From contig CAZVFX010000013.1 in assembly GCA_964626565.1 (NCBI GenBank), positions 1 to 64,000 on the forward strand: 64,000 nucleotides of DNA. Direction: 5' to 3'. Made by a program: the position numbers and the translations under genes. Within the stretch, counting starts at the first letter, position 1, and the number at the start of each line of letters is the position of its first letter. Below are positions 7,946-16,157 of the stretch, piece by piece. Under the pieces are notes generated by a model that was given only the letters and a program-made list of their open reading frames with translations, was not told the DNA's origin and did no database searches. This DNA is from CAZVFX01 sp964626565. Lineage in GTDB: Bacteria; Myxococcota_A; UBA9042; CAIXZC01.

Positions 7946-9553
7946 CTAGCCCCCAGGAAGGAGGTTGTCGACGCACACCTCCACCATCCCGATGATGGGG
8001 ACTGTGCAGCAGACGCAAAGGAAGCAGTTGGGGCAGTTGCACGTGGGCTGGGGAACGCAGCCATTTGAGCCGCAGGTCCCGGGCACTTCGCAGATTGTCT
8101 GGCCGAACGCCTCTACCGGGTAGATGCACTGAGTTCCGTTCATAACCTCATGCACGCAACCCTGGCCCTGGTCACAAGAGTCGACTGTGCACTGCTGGTC
8201 GTCGTCGCAATCCGCGGGCACGCCTGCCGCACACTGGCCGCTGTTGCAGGTGTCTCCTACCGTGCACGGATTGCCATCGTCGCAGGGAAGGTTGCTGGCC
8301 AGTTTGTGCTGGCAGGTGCCGTTCTCGCAAATATCGGAGGTGCACGGATTGCCTTCATCGTCGCACGGAGCGGAGTTGTTGGGCCAGTAGCACTCTCCGG
8401 TAACCTGATTGCACAGGTTGTCCGTGCAGGAGTTTCCATCGTCACAAGACTTGTCCACTCCGGCGCAAACGCCGGCTGCATCGCAGACGTCGTTTTCGGT
8501 GCAGGGGTTGCCGTCTTCGCACGGGCCCTGCTTCTTGACGTGAGAGCACCCCTCGATGGGGTCGCAGATGTCATCTGTGCACGGGTCGCCGTCTTCGCAC
8601 AGGCCGTCGTCGATTATGCCGTTGCAGTCGTTGTCCTTGGAATCGCATTCCTCCGATGCACCGGGGAAGATCGCCGGGTCGCCGTCATTGCAATCCCCGC
8701 CGCCGCTGCCACACGCGGCAGGGGCCCCCGCGGTCTCCATGGTGTCGTCGCAGAAGCCGTCGGAATCGTCATCACACCCCTCGTCGACGTGGCCATCACA
8801 ATCGTTGTCCTTGTCGTCGCACATCTCCGCGGCCGGGATAGGGGCTTCGCAGTCGTTGAGCCCTTCCATGCTACACACTCTAAGACCGGTGCAGGTGCCG
8901 AACTCATTCTCGCGAAAGCACTCGGTAGAGGCTCCCATCTGGATGGCCAGAGGAGAGCACTGGCAATCCTGACCAGCGGGCGGCAGGCATTGCTGCTTGG
9001 AGCCGCCGGGGATGTTCACCGTCTGGCACTCGTATCCTGAAGGGCAGGGGGTGCCGTCCGCGCAGTCGCCGCCGCAGAATTTTCCGTCGGCCCCGAAATC
9101 CAGGCAGTGGTCCTCGAGGTAGGTGGTCTCCACATCCTTGGGTTTGCAGTCTTCATTGGAGGTGCACGGATCGCAGAGGTGGCTGAACCTGGGAACACAG
9201 ATGTAGATGATGTCCGGGTCGGTGGGAGCTTTTACGCACACCCATCCCTCAGGGCAATCGGTAATGCACTCAGTGGTGCATTTTCCCCCATCCTTAGTCG
9301 GGATGCACCAGCCGCCGAGGCATTCCTCGTTGGACGTGCACGGCCAGAGGAATTCGCCTTCCTCAGGCACGTACTCCACCTTGGTGAAGTCGTAGGTTTC
9401 AAACTTGAAGATGTCCAGGCCAGTGTCCTGCATCGCCACTTCCAGAACTTCTTTCACGTCGGGGTCGGAAGTCTTGTTTGCTCCGTCTGAGCATCCCGTC
9501 GCAACCGTTGCTGACGTGAACAAAACCAACCATAACCAGGCGCGGCTTTTCAT
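7946..9553 (-). CDS. Cys-rich exported lipoprotein with two MopE-type motifs
   Basis: A 535-residue Cys/Asp-rich lipoprotein. I use the ATG at 9553 (MKSRAWLWLVLF..., lipobox TGC) because GGGGAG lies 8 nt upstream; an earlier in-frame start at 9601 would place the basic n-region in the middle of the leader. Cys-knot segments at the N terminus (CTSNEECLGGWC, CTSNEDC) are followed by two MopE-type putative metal-binding motifs (CDDKDNDCDGHVDEGC and CDSKDNDCNGIIDDG). Several C-x-D-G-N-P-C-T-D-x-x-C repeats follow, and the C terminus carries a dense Cys cluster. MopE motifs are known from a secreted copper-binding protein, but metal identity here is not established. A promoter lies at 9584-9612. 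Confidence 0.8.
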   Translation of the reverse strand: MKSRAWLWLVLFTSATVATGCSDGANKTSDPDVKEVLEVAMQDTGLDIFKFETYDFTKVEYVPEEGEFLWPCTSNEECLGGWCIPTKDGGKCTTECITDCPEGWVCVKAPTDPDIIYICVPRFSHLCDPCTSNEDCKPKDVETTYLEDHCLDFGADGKFCGGDCADGTPCPSGYECQTVNIPGGSKQQCLPPAGQDCQCSPLAIQMGASTECFRENEFGTCTGLRVCSMEGLNDCEAPIPAAEMCDDKDNDCDGHVDEGCDDDSDGFCDDTMETAGAPAACGSGGGDCNDGDPAIFPGASEECDSKDNDCNGIIDDGLCEDGDPCTDDICDPIEGCSHVKKQGPCEDGNPCTENDVCDAAGVCAGVDKSCDDGNSCTDNLCNQVTGECYWPNNSAPCDDEGNPCTSDICENGTCQHKLASNLPCDDGNPCTVGDTCNSGQCAAGVPADCDDDQQCTVDSCDQGQGCVHEVMNGTQCIYPVEAFGQTICEVPGTCGSNGCVPQPTCNCPNCFLCVCCTVPIIGMVEVCVDNLLPGG

Positions 9554-9583
9554 CTTTATTCTCCCCAGTGAAAACACAAGGAG

Positions 9584-9612
9584 ACTATACGCTATGGTCA
9601 ATTCGAATTCAA
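9584..9612 (-). promoter_or_regulatory. sigma70-like promoter for the MopE-motif operon
   Basis: On the minus strand TTGAAT (9612-9607), a 17 nt spacer and TATAGT (9589-9584). The start site would be about 25 nt upstream of the ATG at 9553, which excludes the longer start at 9601. Confidence 0.7.
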
Positions 9613-9646
9613 GTATCGGTGCTGCTTGATAACTGGCTTTCAGAGG

Positions 9647-9675
9647 TTGACGTCAAACCCGCTATCCCGTAAAGT
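9647..9675 (+). promoter_or_regulatory. sigma70-like promoter for the 9705-12405 operon
   Basis: TTGACG (9647-9652), a 17 nt spacer and TAAAGT (9670-9675). It is divergent from the promoter at 9584-9612 and 30 nt upstream of the ATG at 9705. Confidence 0.7.
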
Positions 9676-9704
9676 CTAGGCGGCTAACCGATGGGGGGGA
9701 CGTA

Positions 9705-11660
9705 ATGAGACGTTTGGCGGTCTTCTTGGGGTTGGGACTCCTGCTCGCCGCGTGCGGCGGCGGAGAGGGGGAGAAGTGCGAACCTGCCTGCGAAGGGAAG
9801 GTGTGCGGAGACGACGGCTGCGAAGGCCTGTGCGGCGAATGCGAAAGTGGCAACGCCTGTGTGGTGGGTCAGTGCCTGGCTACCGACTGCCTCAACAAAC
9901 AGTGCGGTCCTGACGGCTGGGGCGGAAGCTGCGGGAGTTGTCCCGACGGGCAGGTTTGCGATGCCCTTTCTTACCTTTGCATCGATGAGCCGCCTGATTG
10001 CCAGCCGGTATGCGAGCTCCACGAATTTGAGTGCGGCCCCGACGGCTGCGGAGATGTTTGCGGAGTGTGCCCGGAAGGCGAAGAGACCTGGTGCAAGGCA
10101 GATACGCACACGTGCGACAGCAGGTGCGTTCCCATGTGCGAAGGCCTGGAGTGTGGTCCCGATAGCTGCCAGGGAAGCTGCGGGGAGTGCGCCGATGACC
10201 AGTTCTGCGATAGCGGCGTCTGTATTCTCAGCAGCCGGCTGCCTCCTGATGACTTCACCGTCCTGTTCGGTTACCAGGGGCGGATTCCGGGAGTCAACGA
10301 TGATGAACACGACCTGTTCATGGTTGACAAGGAAGGCAACAACCCCATGACGGCAGGAGTGCCGGGACCCCAGGCCCTCACCGGCTTTGCCCTCGACGGG
10401 GCTGCTGACTGCCAGCTCATCGAGGAAGAAGACGCCGAGGGCAATCCCACCAAGTACGGACCCTGCTCATGCAAGTACGGCTGCGTTGTTGACCCGTCCC
10501 TGCAGTGGATTGCGGTTTCCATCAAGAAGCCCACCGCGGCCGGCTTCACTTTCCAACTCGGGCGCTTCGACGCACAGTTGAAAGTCGCCATGGTGAAAGG
10601 CATCTACATGAAGGACGTGGTGGACTTCAAGTTCGCCGGTAACTTCCTCTACTACACCAAGACTTACGAAGGTAGCTGCGACGGTGTGCACTGCCAGTAT
10701 CAGTTCTTCCGCGTGCAGCTCGATCCCGTCGGCCAGAAGGAAGATCTGTTCATCTTCCCGCCCGACAGCGACCCGGACTGGCCAAAGCACTCAAACTACA
10801 AGGGGCACTTCAAGGCCAGCCAGGACGGCTCCATGCTGGTGATCCTGGGCACCACTATTCGTAGCGTCAGGATCTACCTGTGGAAAAGCGGGAACCTGCA
10901 CGAGGTCGACTACATCTGCAACCAGATGGTGGGAGGCCAATGCATCGGGGCGGGCAGTGAGTACACCGACACTGACCCGGTAGCCATGTCCCCCGACAAC
11001 ACCAAGCTGGCAGCCTTCACCATTGCTGAAAAGGACCTGAGGCTGAGACTCTACGACACCGAGACCCTGCAACAGAAACAGTTGGCTCTCTTTACCGTTC
11101 CTGCAGCCGTACCCAAAGACACCTACCTCGCCGGCGTGTGCGACGGGCTAGCGATCACCGGAGAAAGCTGGCGATTCAAGCAGGTGGTGGGGGACCCCAG
11201 GTTCAGCCCGGACAGCTCGTCCATCTACTTCATCGCTCACAACGATTGCGGCATGCTGACGCCGGACGCAAAACCCCACACCAACATCCTGATGATGGAT
11301 GTGGGCTCAGTTGGCGATGGAACCGCGTTTGAAGAGTCGGATTTCATAAACGTGACCAAGAATCCCAAGAGCGACCTGCCCGACAATATCGTGATCGAGT
11401 CTTTTTCGCTGTCTTCGTCGGGCAAGACGGTGGTTCTGTCAGCCACGCCCAGGTACAAGTTCATCGTGGTCGACGACCCGCTTGCCCCCATGTTGCAGCC
11501 GCTGCTGGACGCCGAGAAAAGGGCCCGGAAGGACCAGGAGATCTGGCTGGTAGGGGCCAGCGGCGCAGGGCTCACCCAGATCACTGACGACAAGAAGTTC
11601 GCGGCAAAGTCTCCGATGGCGCTGGATAGTTACGTGCTGGAGTATTACAATAGCCGATGA
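9705..11660 (+). CDS. Cys-rich lipoprotein with TolB/WD40-like propeller
   Basis: A 651-residue lipoprotein. The signal peptide ends in LLAAC (Cys17). Residues about 23-180 carry four repeats of a C-x-P/E-x-C...C-G-x-D-x-C-x-G-x-C-G-x-C knot, the unit often seen in Myxococcota surface proteins. Residues about 190-650 are free of Cys clusters and show repeated blade-like segments (S-P-D-x-T-K-L-A-A-F, F-S-P-D-S-S-S-I-Y-F-I), typical of TolB/PD40-type propellers. It is the first gene of a probable operon with the zinc-ribbon protein (10 nt gap) and cutA. Its function is likely binding or scaffolding; no catalytic residues are visible. Confidence 0.8.
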   Translation: MRRLAVFLGLGLLLAACGGGEGEKCEPACEGKVCGDDGCEGLCGECESGNACVVGQCLATDCLNKQCGPDGWGGSCGSCPDGQVCDALSYLCIDEPPDCQPVCELHEFECGPDGCGDVCGVCPEGEETWCKADTHTCDSRCVPMCEGLECGPDSCQGSCGECADDQFCDSGVCILSSRLPPDDFTVLFGYQGRIPGVNDDEHDLFMVDKEGNNPMTAGVPGPQALTGFALDGAADCQLIEEEDAEGNPTKYGPCSCKYGCVVDPSLQWIAVSIKKPTAAGFTFQLGRFDAQLKVAMVKGIYMKDVVDFKFAGNFLYYTKTYEGSCDGVHCQYQFFRVQLDPVGQKEDLFIFPPDSDPDWPKHSNYKGHFKASQDGSMLVILGTTIRSVRIYLWKSGNLHEVDYICNQMVGGQCIGAGSEYTDTDPVAMSPDNTKLAAFTIAEKDLRLRLYDTETLQQKQLALFTVPAAVPKDTYLAGVCDGLAITGESWRFKQVVGDPRFSPDSSSIYFIAHNDCGMLTPDAKPHTNILMMDVGSVGDGTAFEESDFINVTKNPKSDLPDNIVIESFSLSSSGKTVVLSATPRYKFIVVDDPLAPMLQPLLDAEKRARKDQEIWLVGASGAGLTQITDDKKFAAKSPMALDSYVLEYYNSR

Positions 11661-11670
11661 GGAGGACCGG

Positions 11671-12048
11671 ATGACATCAAACGACCCGGTATTCAAGTGT
11701 TACAAGTGTGACGAGGAGCTGGCCTTTGACGTGAAGATCGGCCGGCGTGACATGTGCCCCAACTGCTACGCCTACCTTCACTGTTGCAAGAACTGCAAGT
11801 TCTGGGACTCCTCGGTTCATAACGAGTGCCTGGAGAATCGGTCCGAGTTTATTCGCGACCGGGAAGAAGGGAACTTCTGTCTCTATTTCACGTTCAGGGA
11901 TGTCGAAGAAGACAGTGCGTCGGAAGCCCAGAAGGCCAAGGACAAGCTGGCGAGCCTGTTTGGTGGCTCGGCGGCCGGGGAATCCCCCAAGGTCCCGCAG
12001 ACCGCGGACGACGCGAAGAAGCGGTTGGAAGAGTTGTTCAAGAAATAG
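11671..12048 (+). CDS. Zinc-ribbon protein of unknown function
   Basis: A 125-residue cytoplasmic protein without a signal peptide. Two CxxC knuckles at C10/C13 and C29/C32 form a zinc ribbon. A second Cys set follows (C38, C39, C42 and further Cys in NECLEN and NFCLYF), enough for a second metal site. Residues about 83-125 are a charged, Ala/Lys-rich tail ending in a probable amphipathic helix (DDAKKRLEELFKK). The start follows GAGGAGG 7-8 nt upstream. It lies between a lipoprotein and cutA in one operon, so a link to divalent-metal handling is possible, but that is inference from position only. Confidence 0.72.
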   Translation: MTSNDPVFKCYKCDEELAFDVKIGRRDMCPNCYAYLHCCKNCKFWDSSVHNECLENRSEFIRDREEGNFCLYFTFRDVEEDSASEAQKAKDKLASLFGGSAAGESPKVPQTADDAKKRLEELFKK

Positions 12049-12060
12049 CTCGGAGGAACA

Positions 12061-12405
12061 ATGGAGCCCGACTCTGTCATCGTCGTGCTGATTACCACGC
12101 CGCCGGACCAGGCTTCCGGCATCGCCCACCACCTGGTTGAGAACCGGCTCGCATCCTGCGTCAACATCATCCCCGAAATGCGGTCGGTTTACCGCTGGGA
12201 AGGTAATGTGGAGAACGACGCGGAGTGCCTGCTGGTGGTCAAGACTACCAAGGTGATGTTCGAGGTCGTAAGTCGTGCGGTGCGGGAAATTCATCCTTAC
12301 TCGGTGCCCGAGATTATCTCCGTTCCGCTGGTGGATGGTTATGACGGGTATCTGCGCTGGGTTCGGGAGAACGTCGGCCCAGAGGAGCACCCTCCGGCGG
12401 GCTGA
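12061..12405 (+). CDS. cutA: Divalent-cation tolerance protein CutA
   Basis: A 114-residue CutA-family protein, a small trimeric cytoplasmic protein of ferredoxin-like fold associated with tolerance to copper and other divalent ions. The family strand pattern is present: VIVVLITTPPDQ, then LVENRLASCVNIIP with the conserved Cys, YRWEGNVE, LLVVKTT, and the C-terminal HPYSVPEIISVPL...YLRW. Length matches the family. It is the last gene of the 9705-12405 operon, 12 nt after the zinc-ribbon gene, and it converges on rlmN with a 4 nt gap. The molecular role of CutA proteins is still debated, so only family membership is firm. Confidence 0.95.
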   Translation: MEPDSVIVVLITTPPDQASGIAHHLVENRLASCVNIIPEMRSVYRWEGNVENDAECLLVVKTTKVMFEVVSRAVREIHPYSVPEIISVPLVDGYDGYLRWVRENVGPEEHPPAG

Positions 12406-12409
12406 CCGG

Positions 12410-13450
12410 TTATTCTGCTGCCAGCTTTCCTGCCAACTGTCCGCACGCCCCGGAAATGTCCGCACCCTTGCTTTGTCTCACTGTTACGGTCATGTGCTTG
12501 CTTGCCAGCGCGCCTGCAAACCGGTCGATGGTTGCTGCGTCCGACCCGGTGAGTTCGCAGCCTGGCGTGGCGTTGAAGGGAATCAGGTTCACCTTGCAAC
12601 GAATGTTGGCGAGGAGCCGCACCAGGCTGAGGGCCTGGGCAACGCTGTCGTTCACCCCGGCCAGCATGATGTACTCCATGGTAATGCGTCGGCGGGGTTT
12701 TAGCGGAAAGGCCTCCAGCGCCGGAATGAGCTGGTCCAGTGGAAACCGCGTGGCCACGGGCATCAGCCGGGCCCGCAATTGTTGGTCCGGGGCGTTGAGA
12801 GAAAGTGCCAGCAAGGCGTCGAGCTCTCGGCCCATCTTCTCGATTCCCGGGATGATGCCCGCGGTTGAGATGGTGATGCGGCGAGGGGAGATGTTTTGCC
12901 CCCGGGGCGCTTGTAGGAGCGCGACCCCGGCCGCCAGGTTGTCGAAGTTGAGCAGCGGCTCACCCATCCCCATGAACACCAGGTTGCGGATCGAGGAGTC
13001 GGGGAAGAGTCGCTTCGCGACCAGGTGCTGGTCCACGATCTCCGCCGGGGTCAGATTGCGGGTAAACCCCAGCGTTCCCGTCGCACAGAACTCGCACTCC
13101 AGCGCGCACCCTACCTGGGTCGACATGCACTGGGTGAACGTCCCGCCCTCCATACCGATAAGTACCGTTTCCACCACCTCTCCGTCCCCGGTTCGGAGGG
13201 CCAGTTTGACGGTGCCGTCGCGGCTCGTTTCCTGTGCGGCCACAACCAGCGATGCCGCTTGCCAGCCCTGCTCCTCCAGGCGGCTGCGAAACGCGGCCGG
13301 CAGCACGCTCATCTCGCTGAGGCTGGGGGCGAGTCGCATGTGAATCTGTTCGAACAACTGGCGCCCGCGATACGGCTTTTCACCGTTTTCGACTGCCAGA
13401 GCCTCGACTTGCTCCGGAAGCAGACCGGAGAGTTGGTGCAACTGTTTCAA
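12410..13450 (-). CDS. rlmN: 23S rRNA (adenine-2503-C2)-methyltransferase
   Basis: Radical-SAM RlmN, which makes 2-methyladenosine at A2503 of 23S rRNA and A37 of some tRNAs. The radical SAM cluster C-x3-C-x2-C appears as CALECEFC. The family blocks GMGEPLLN, RRITISTAGI and ALSLNAP follow, and the C-terminal methyl-carrier Cys lies in DISGACGQL. The frame is open upstream to 13603, but that part overlaps ndk and encodes Arg/Ser-rich shadow sequence. I take the TTG at 13450 (346 residues, usual family length); a second TTG at 13441 is possible. Neither has a clear Shine-Dalgarno site, consistent with coupling to ndk, which stops 8 nt upstream. Confidence 0.92.
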   Translation of the reverse strand: MKQLHQLSGLLPEQVEALAVENGEKPYRGRQLFEQIHMRLAPSLSEMSVLPAAFRSRLEEQGWQAASLVVAAQETSRDGTVKLALRTGDGEVVETVLIGMEGGTFTQCMSTQVGCALECEFCATGTLGFTRNLTPAEIVDQHLVAKRLFPDSSIRNLVFMGMGEPLLNFDNLAAGVALLQAPRGQNISPRRITISTAGIIPGIEKMGRELDALLALSLNAPDQQLRARLMPVATRFPLDQLIPALEAFPLKPRRRITMEYIMLAGVNDSVAQALSLVRLLANIRCKVNLIPFNATPGCELTGSDAATIDRFAGALASKHMTVTVRQSKGADISGACGQLAGKLAAE

Positions 13451-13457
13451 CGGAGTT

Positions 13458-13871
13458 CTAAAGCTCGAAGGCGTTGAAGAAGTAGGAGATTTCCCGGGCC
13501 GCCGACGTCGGGCTGTCCGAACCGTGGACCGCATTTTCGGTGAATGAATCGGCGTAGAGCGCCCTAATCGTTCCCGGCGCTGCCTCGGCCGGGTTGGTCG
13601 CACCCATCAGGTCGCGATTATTCCTGATCGCATTTTCGCCTTCCAGAACTACGAGGTACGCGGGACCGGAGGTCATGAAATCTACCAGACCGGTGAAGAA
13701 CGGCTTGCCTTCGTGTTCGCGATAGAATCCTTCAGCCTGTGGCCGGGTCAGCGTGACGCGCTTGATTGCAACACAGGTGAGGCCCGCTTCTTCCCAGTGG
13801 GCCAGAATCTTGCCGGCCGCTTGCTTGGCGACGGCGTTGGGTTTGATCATTGCCAATGTTCTCTCGGTCAT
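13458..13871 (-). CDS. ndk: Nucleoside diphosphate kinase
   Basis: A 137-residue NDP kinase, transferring the gamma-phosphate of ATP to nucleoside diphosphates through a phosphohistidine. The N-terminal ERTLAMIKPNAV strand and the active-site signature NAVHGSDS with the catalytic His are intact, as are the ATP-binding RNLMG-like segment (RDLMGATNP) and the C-terminal EISYFF. Length is standard. It sits 15 nt downstream of sucD and just ahead of rlmN. In Gram-negative bacteria NDK can partner with succinyl-CoA synthetase, so the neighbourhood fits GTP/ATP interconversion at this step. Confidence 0.97.
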   Translation of the reverse strand: MTERTLAMIKPNAVAKQAAGKILAHWEEAGLTCVAIKRVTLTRPQAEGFYREHEGKPFFTGLVDFMTSGPAYLVVLEGENAIRNNRDLMGATNPAEAAPGTIRALYADSFTENAVHGSDSPTSAAREISYFFNAFEL

Positions 13872-13886
13872 TTTCTACCCCTAGGG

Positions 13887-14762
13887 TTATGAGTTGAGCG
13901 CCCGCACCATTGCATCGCCGATGTCGGCGGGAGTCAGTGCGACCGCGATGCCCGCCTCTTCCAGCGCGGCTATCTTGTCGGCGGCGGTACCTTTGCCGCC
14001 GGAAATGATCGCTCCGGCGTGTCCCATCCGCCGTCCGGGAGGTGCCGTCTTGCCCGCGATGAACGCGGCTACCGGCGTGCTCATGTGCTCGGCTACGAAA
14101 CGGGCTGCAATCTCTTCCTGGTTGCCCCCGATCTCCCCAATAAGTACTACCCCTTCCGTCTCCGGGTCTTCCTCGAACATCGCCAGCAACTCGGTGAACG
14201 AGTAGCCAACCACCGGGTCGCCACCGATTCCGAGGCAGGTGGTTTGGCCCAACCCCAGGCGGGTTAGCTGATCCACCGCCTCGTACGTCAGGGTGCCGCT
14301 GCGGGAGATGACGCCGATTCGGCCCGGAGAAAACACCATGTCCGGCATGATGCCCACTTTGCACTTGATTGCCGGGGAGATGACTCCCGGAGTATTGGGC
14401 CCGATGAGCCCGGTGCCGAGGCCGGCCAGGTGCGACTTGACCTTCACCATATCCACCGCGGGAATGCCTTCGGTAATGCAGACGACCAGGTTCATGCCCG
14501 CGTCGGCAGCTTCCAGGATCGAATCAGCGGCAAAGGGGGCCGGCACAAAAAGAATGCTGGTGTTGGCTCCCGTCTTCTCCGCCGCTTCCTGCACCGAGTC
14601 GAAAACCGGCACGCCTTGAAATTCCTGGCCCCCCTTGCCGGGCGTTACGCCGGCGACGATGCGGGTGCCGTACTCCAGCATCAAAGGTGTGTGGAACTTC
14701 CCCGTGCCGCCGGTAATCCCCTGAACAACAACTCTCGATTCGTTTGACAGTAGTATGCCCAT
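13887..14762 (-). CDS. sucD: Succinate-CoA ligase, alpha subunit
   Basis: A 291-residue alpha subunit of succinyl-CoA synthetase, which carries the phosphohistidine and the CoA site. The Rossmann CoA-binding start (VVVQGITGGTGKFH) is visible, as are the P-G-K-G-G motif, GLIGPNTPGVI, the SRSGTLTYE segment and the active-site His in GHAGAI followed by GGKGTAADK. Length matches the family. It starts 10 nt after the sucC stop, so the pair forms the head of the sucC-sucD-ndk-rlmN operon. The reaction is succinyl-CoA to succinate with substrate-level NTP formation in the citric acid cycle. Confidence 0.97.
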   Translation of the reverse strand: MGILLSNESRVVVQGITGGTGKFHTPLMLEYGTRIVAGVTPGKGGQEFQGVPVFDSVQEAAEKTGANTSILFVPAPFAADSILEAADAGMNLVVCITEGIPAVDMVKVKSHLAGLGTGLIGPNTPGVISPAIKCKVGIMPDMVFSPGRIGVISRSGTLTYEAVDQLTRLGLGQTTCLGIGGDPVVGYSFTELLAMFEEDPETEGVVLIGEIGGNQEEIAARFVAEHMSTPVAAFIAGKTAPPGRRMGHAGAIISGGKGTAADKIAALEEAGIAVALTPADIGDAMVRALNS

Positions 14763-14772
14763 GACGCGCTCC

Positions 14773-15960
14773 TTACCTGCAGGCTGCGACGACCTTTGCG
14801 GCGCCGTCCTTCATGTCAGTTGCAGTCACCAGCGCCAATCCGGATTGCTCCAGAATGGCTATCGCTTCAGCCCGGCGATTTCCTTCCAGACGTACCACCA
14901 GAGGAATGGTCAGATCGACTTGCGACAGCGCGTCCACCAACCCTTGGGCAACTACGTCGCATCGCACGATGCCGCCGAAGACGTTCACGAATATTCCCGC
15001 CACCTGGTCCTTGAGCATGATATTGAAGCTCCGGGCGACGTTGTCCGCGGTGGCTGCTCCGCCCACATCCAGGAAGTTGGCCGGCTCGCCGCCGAATTCC
15101 TTGATGATGTCCATGGTGGCCATGGCCAGGCCGGCGCCGTTCACCAGGCAGCCGATGTTGCCGTCCAGCTTGATGTAGTTGAGGTTGGCCCGGGCTGCTT
15201 CTACTTCCAGCTCCTCCTCCTCGGCCAGATCCCTCAACGCCAGGATGTCCTTGTGGCGGTACAGGGCGTTGTCATCGAAGTTCAGCTTCGCATCCACCGC
15301 CATGAGTTGGCCTGAACCGGTAAGGACCAACGGATTGATCTCCGCCAGGGAGCAGTCTTTTTCCATGAAAGCCCGGTACAGGTTGCCGGTGAGGCGGGCG
15401 AATTCCTTTACCTGCGGATACGCGAAACCGAGTTTCAGGGCGAGGTTGCGGCCGTGGTACTCGCGATAGCCAACAAGGGGGTCCACCAGCTCCGTGTGAA
15501 TCTTGTCAGGCGTCTCGCTGGCCACCTTTTCGATTTCGGTGCCCCCTTCCGTGGAAGCCATGATCGCGACCGCAGCGTTCTCGCGATCGATAATCAGGGC
15601 GAGGTAGTATTCCTCCACGATGTCGACCCCTTCTTCGATCAACACCTTGCCCACCACTTTGCCCGACGCGCCGGTCTGGATCGTGACCAGCCTGGCGCCC
15701 AGCATCGATTGGGCCGCGGCCAGCGCTTCGCTCCGGGAGCGGGTCAGCGTGACACCGCCACCGGTTTCGACGCCGTCCTTCACGATCTTGCCCTTGCCCC
15801 GGCCGCCGGCGTGAATCTGCGCCTTGACGATCCAAACCCCCTCCTGCAACTGGTCTGCGACTCCGGTCAAGTCGTCCGGAGAACCGATGACAAACCCGGT
15901 CGGACACGGAATGCCTTCGGCGGACAATAACTGTTTCGCCTGGAATTCGTGGATCTTCAT
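14773..15960 (-). CDS. sucC: Succinate-CoA ligase, beta subunit
   Basis: A 395-residue beta subunit of succinyl-CoA synthetase with an N-terminal ATP-grasp domain and a C-terminal phosphohistidine-interacting domain. The start is the ATG at 15960 (MKIHEFQAKQLL, the canonical family N terminus) with AGGTG 5 nt upstream; an earlier in-frame start at 16017 adds 19 non-family residues and lies upstream of the likely transcript start. Family landmarks are KAQIHAGGRGKG, VEEYYLALIIDR, the AEINPLV metal-binding motif, GCLVNGAGLAMATMD and GGIVRCD. It is first in an operon with sucD, ndk and rlmN. A promoter with a perfect TTGACA is at 15989-16017. Confidence 0.97.
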   Translation of the reverse strand: MKIHEFQAKQLLSAEGIPCPTGFVIGSPDDLTGVADQLQEGVWIVKAQIHAGGRGKGKIVKDGVETGGGVTLTRSRSEALAAAQSMLGARLVTIQTGASGKVVGKVLIEEGVDIVEEYYLALIIDRENAAVAIMASTEGGTEIEKVASETPDKIHTELVDPLVGYREYHGRNLALKLGFAYPQVKEFARLTGNLYRAFMEKDCSLAEINPLVLTGSGQLMAVDAKLNFDDNALYRHKDILALRDLAEEEELEVEAARANLNYIKLDGNIGCLVNGAGLAMATMDIIKEFGGEPANFLDVGGAATADNVARSFNIMLKDQVAGIFVNVFGGIVRCDVVAQGLVDALSQVDLTIPLVVRLEGNRRAEAIAILEQSGLALVTATDMKDGAAKVVAACR

Positions 15961-15988
15961 GCTCACCTCATATGGGTCAACTCCGGCC

Positions 15989-16017
15989 AAGCTATTTTCC
16001 CCCGGCCCCTTTGTCAA
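15989..16017 (-). promoter_or_regulatory. Probable promoter of the sucCD-ndk-rlmN operon
   Basis: On the minus strand a perfect TTGACA (16017-16012), a 17 nt spacer and a weak TAGCTT (15994-15989), about 30 nt upstream of the sucC ATG. Confidence 0.5.
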
Positions 16018-16055
16018 GGCCCAACTTTTGTCGTCTCGCGCACGCCAGAAACATG

Positions 16056-16084
16056 TTGCAAGGGCACGGGATTATGTATATCGT
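16056..16084 (+). promoter_or_regulatory. Weak candidate promoter for the 2009-residue lipoprotein
   Basis: TTGCAA (16056-16061), 17 nt and TATCGT (16079-16084) in an AT-rich stretch. Both hexamers match consensus at only four of six positions. It is the best candidate in the 197 nt divergent gap between sucC and the giant lipoprotein gene. Confidence 0.25.
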
Positions 16085-16157
16085 TTTTTCTAAGTTTCAT
16101 AAGGACTTTGGAAATCTAGCAACGCAAAATCCGGCCTTCCGTAATGGAGGATAGGCG

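Noticed and set aside
8150..9040. 296-codon plus-strand open frame
   Set aside because: It is antisense to the MopE-motif gene and is a repetitive Val/Ala-rich shadow.
13451..13603. Longer rlmN start at 13603
   Set aside because: It adds about 50 Arg/Ser-rich residues that overlap ndk and do not fit the family N terminus.
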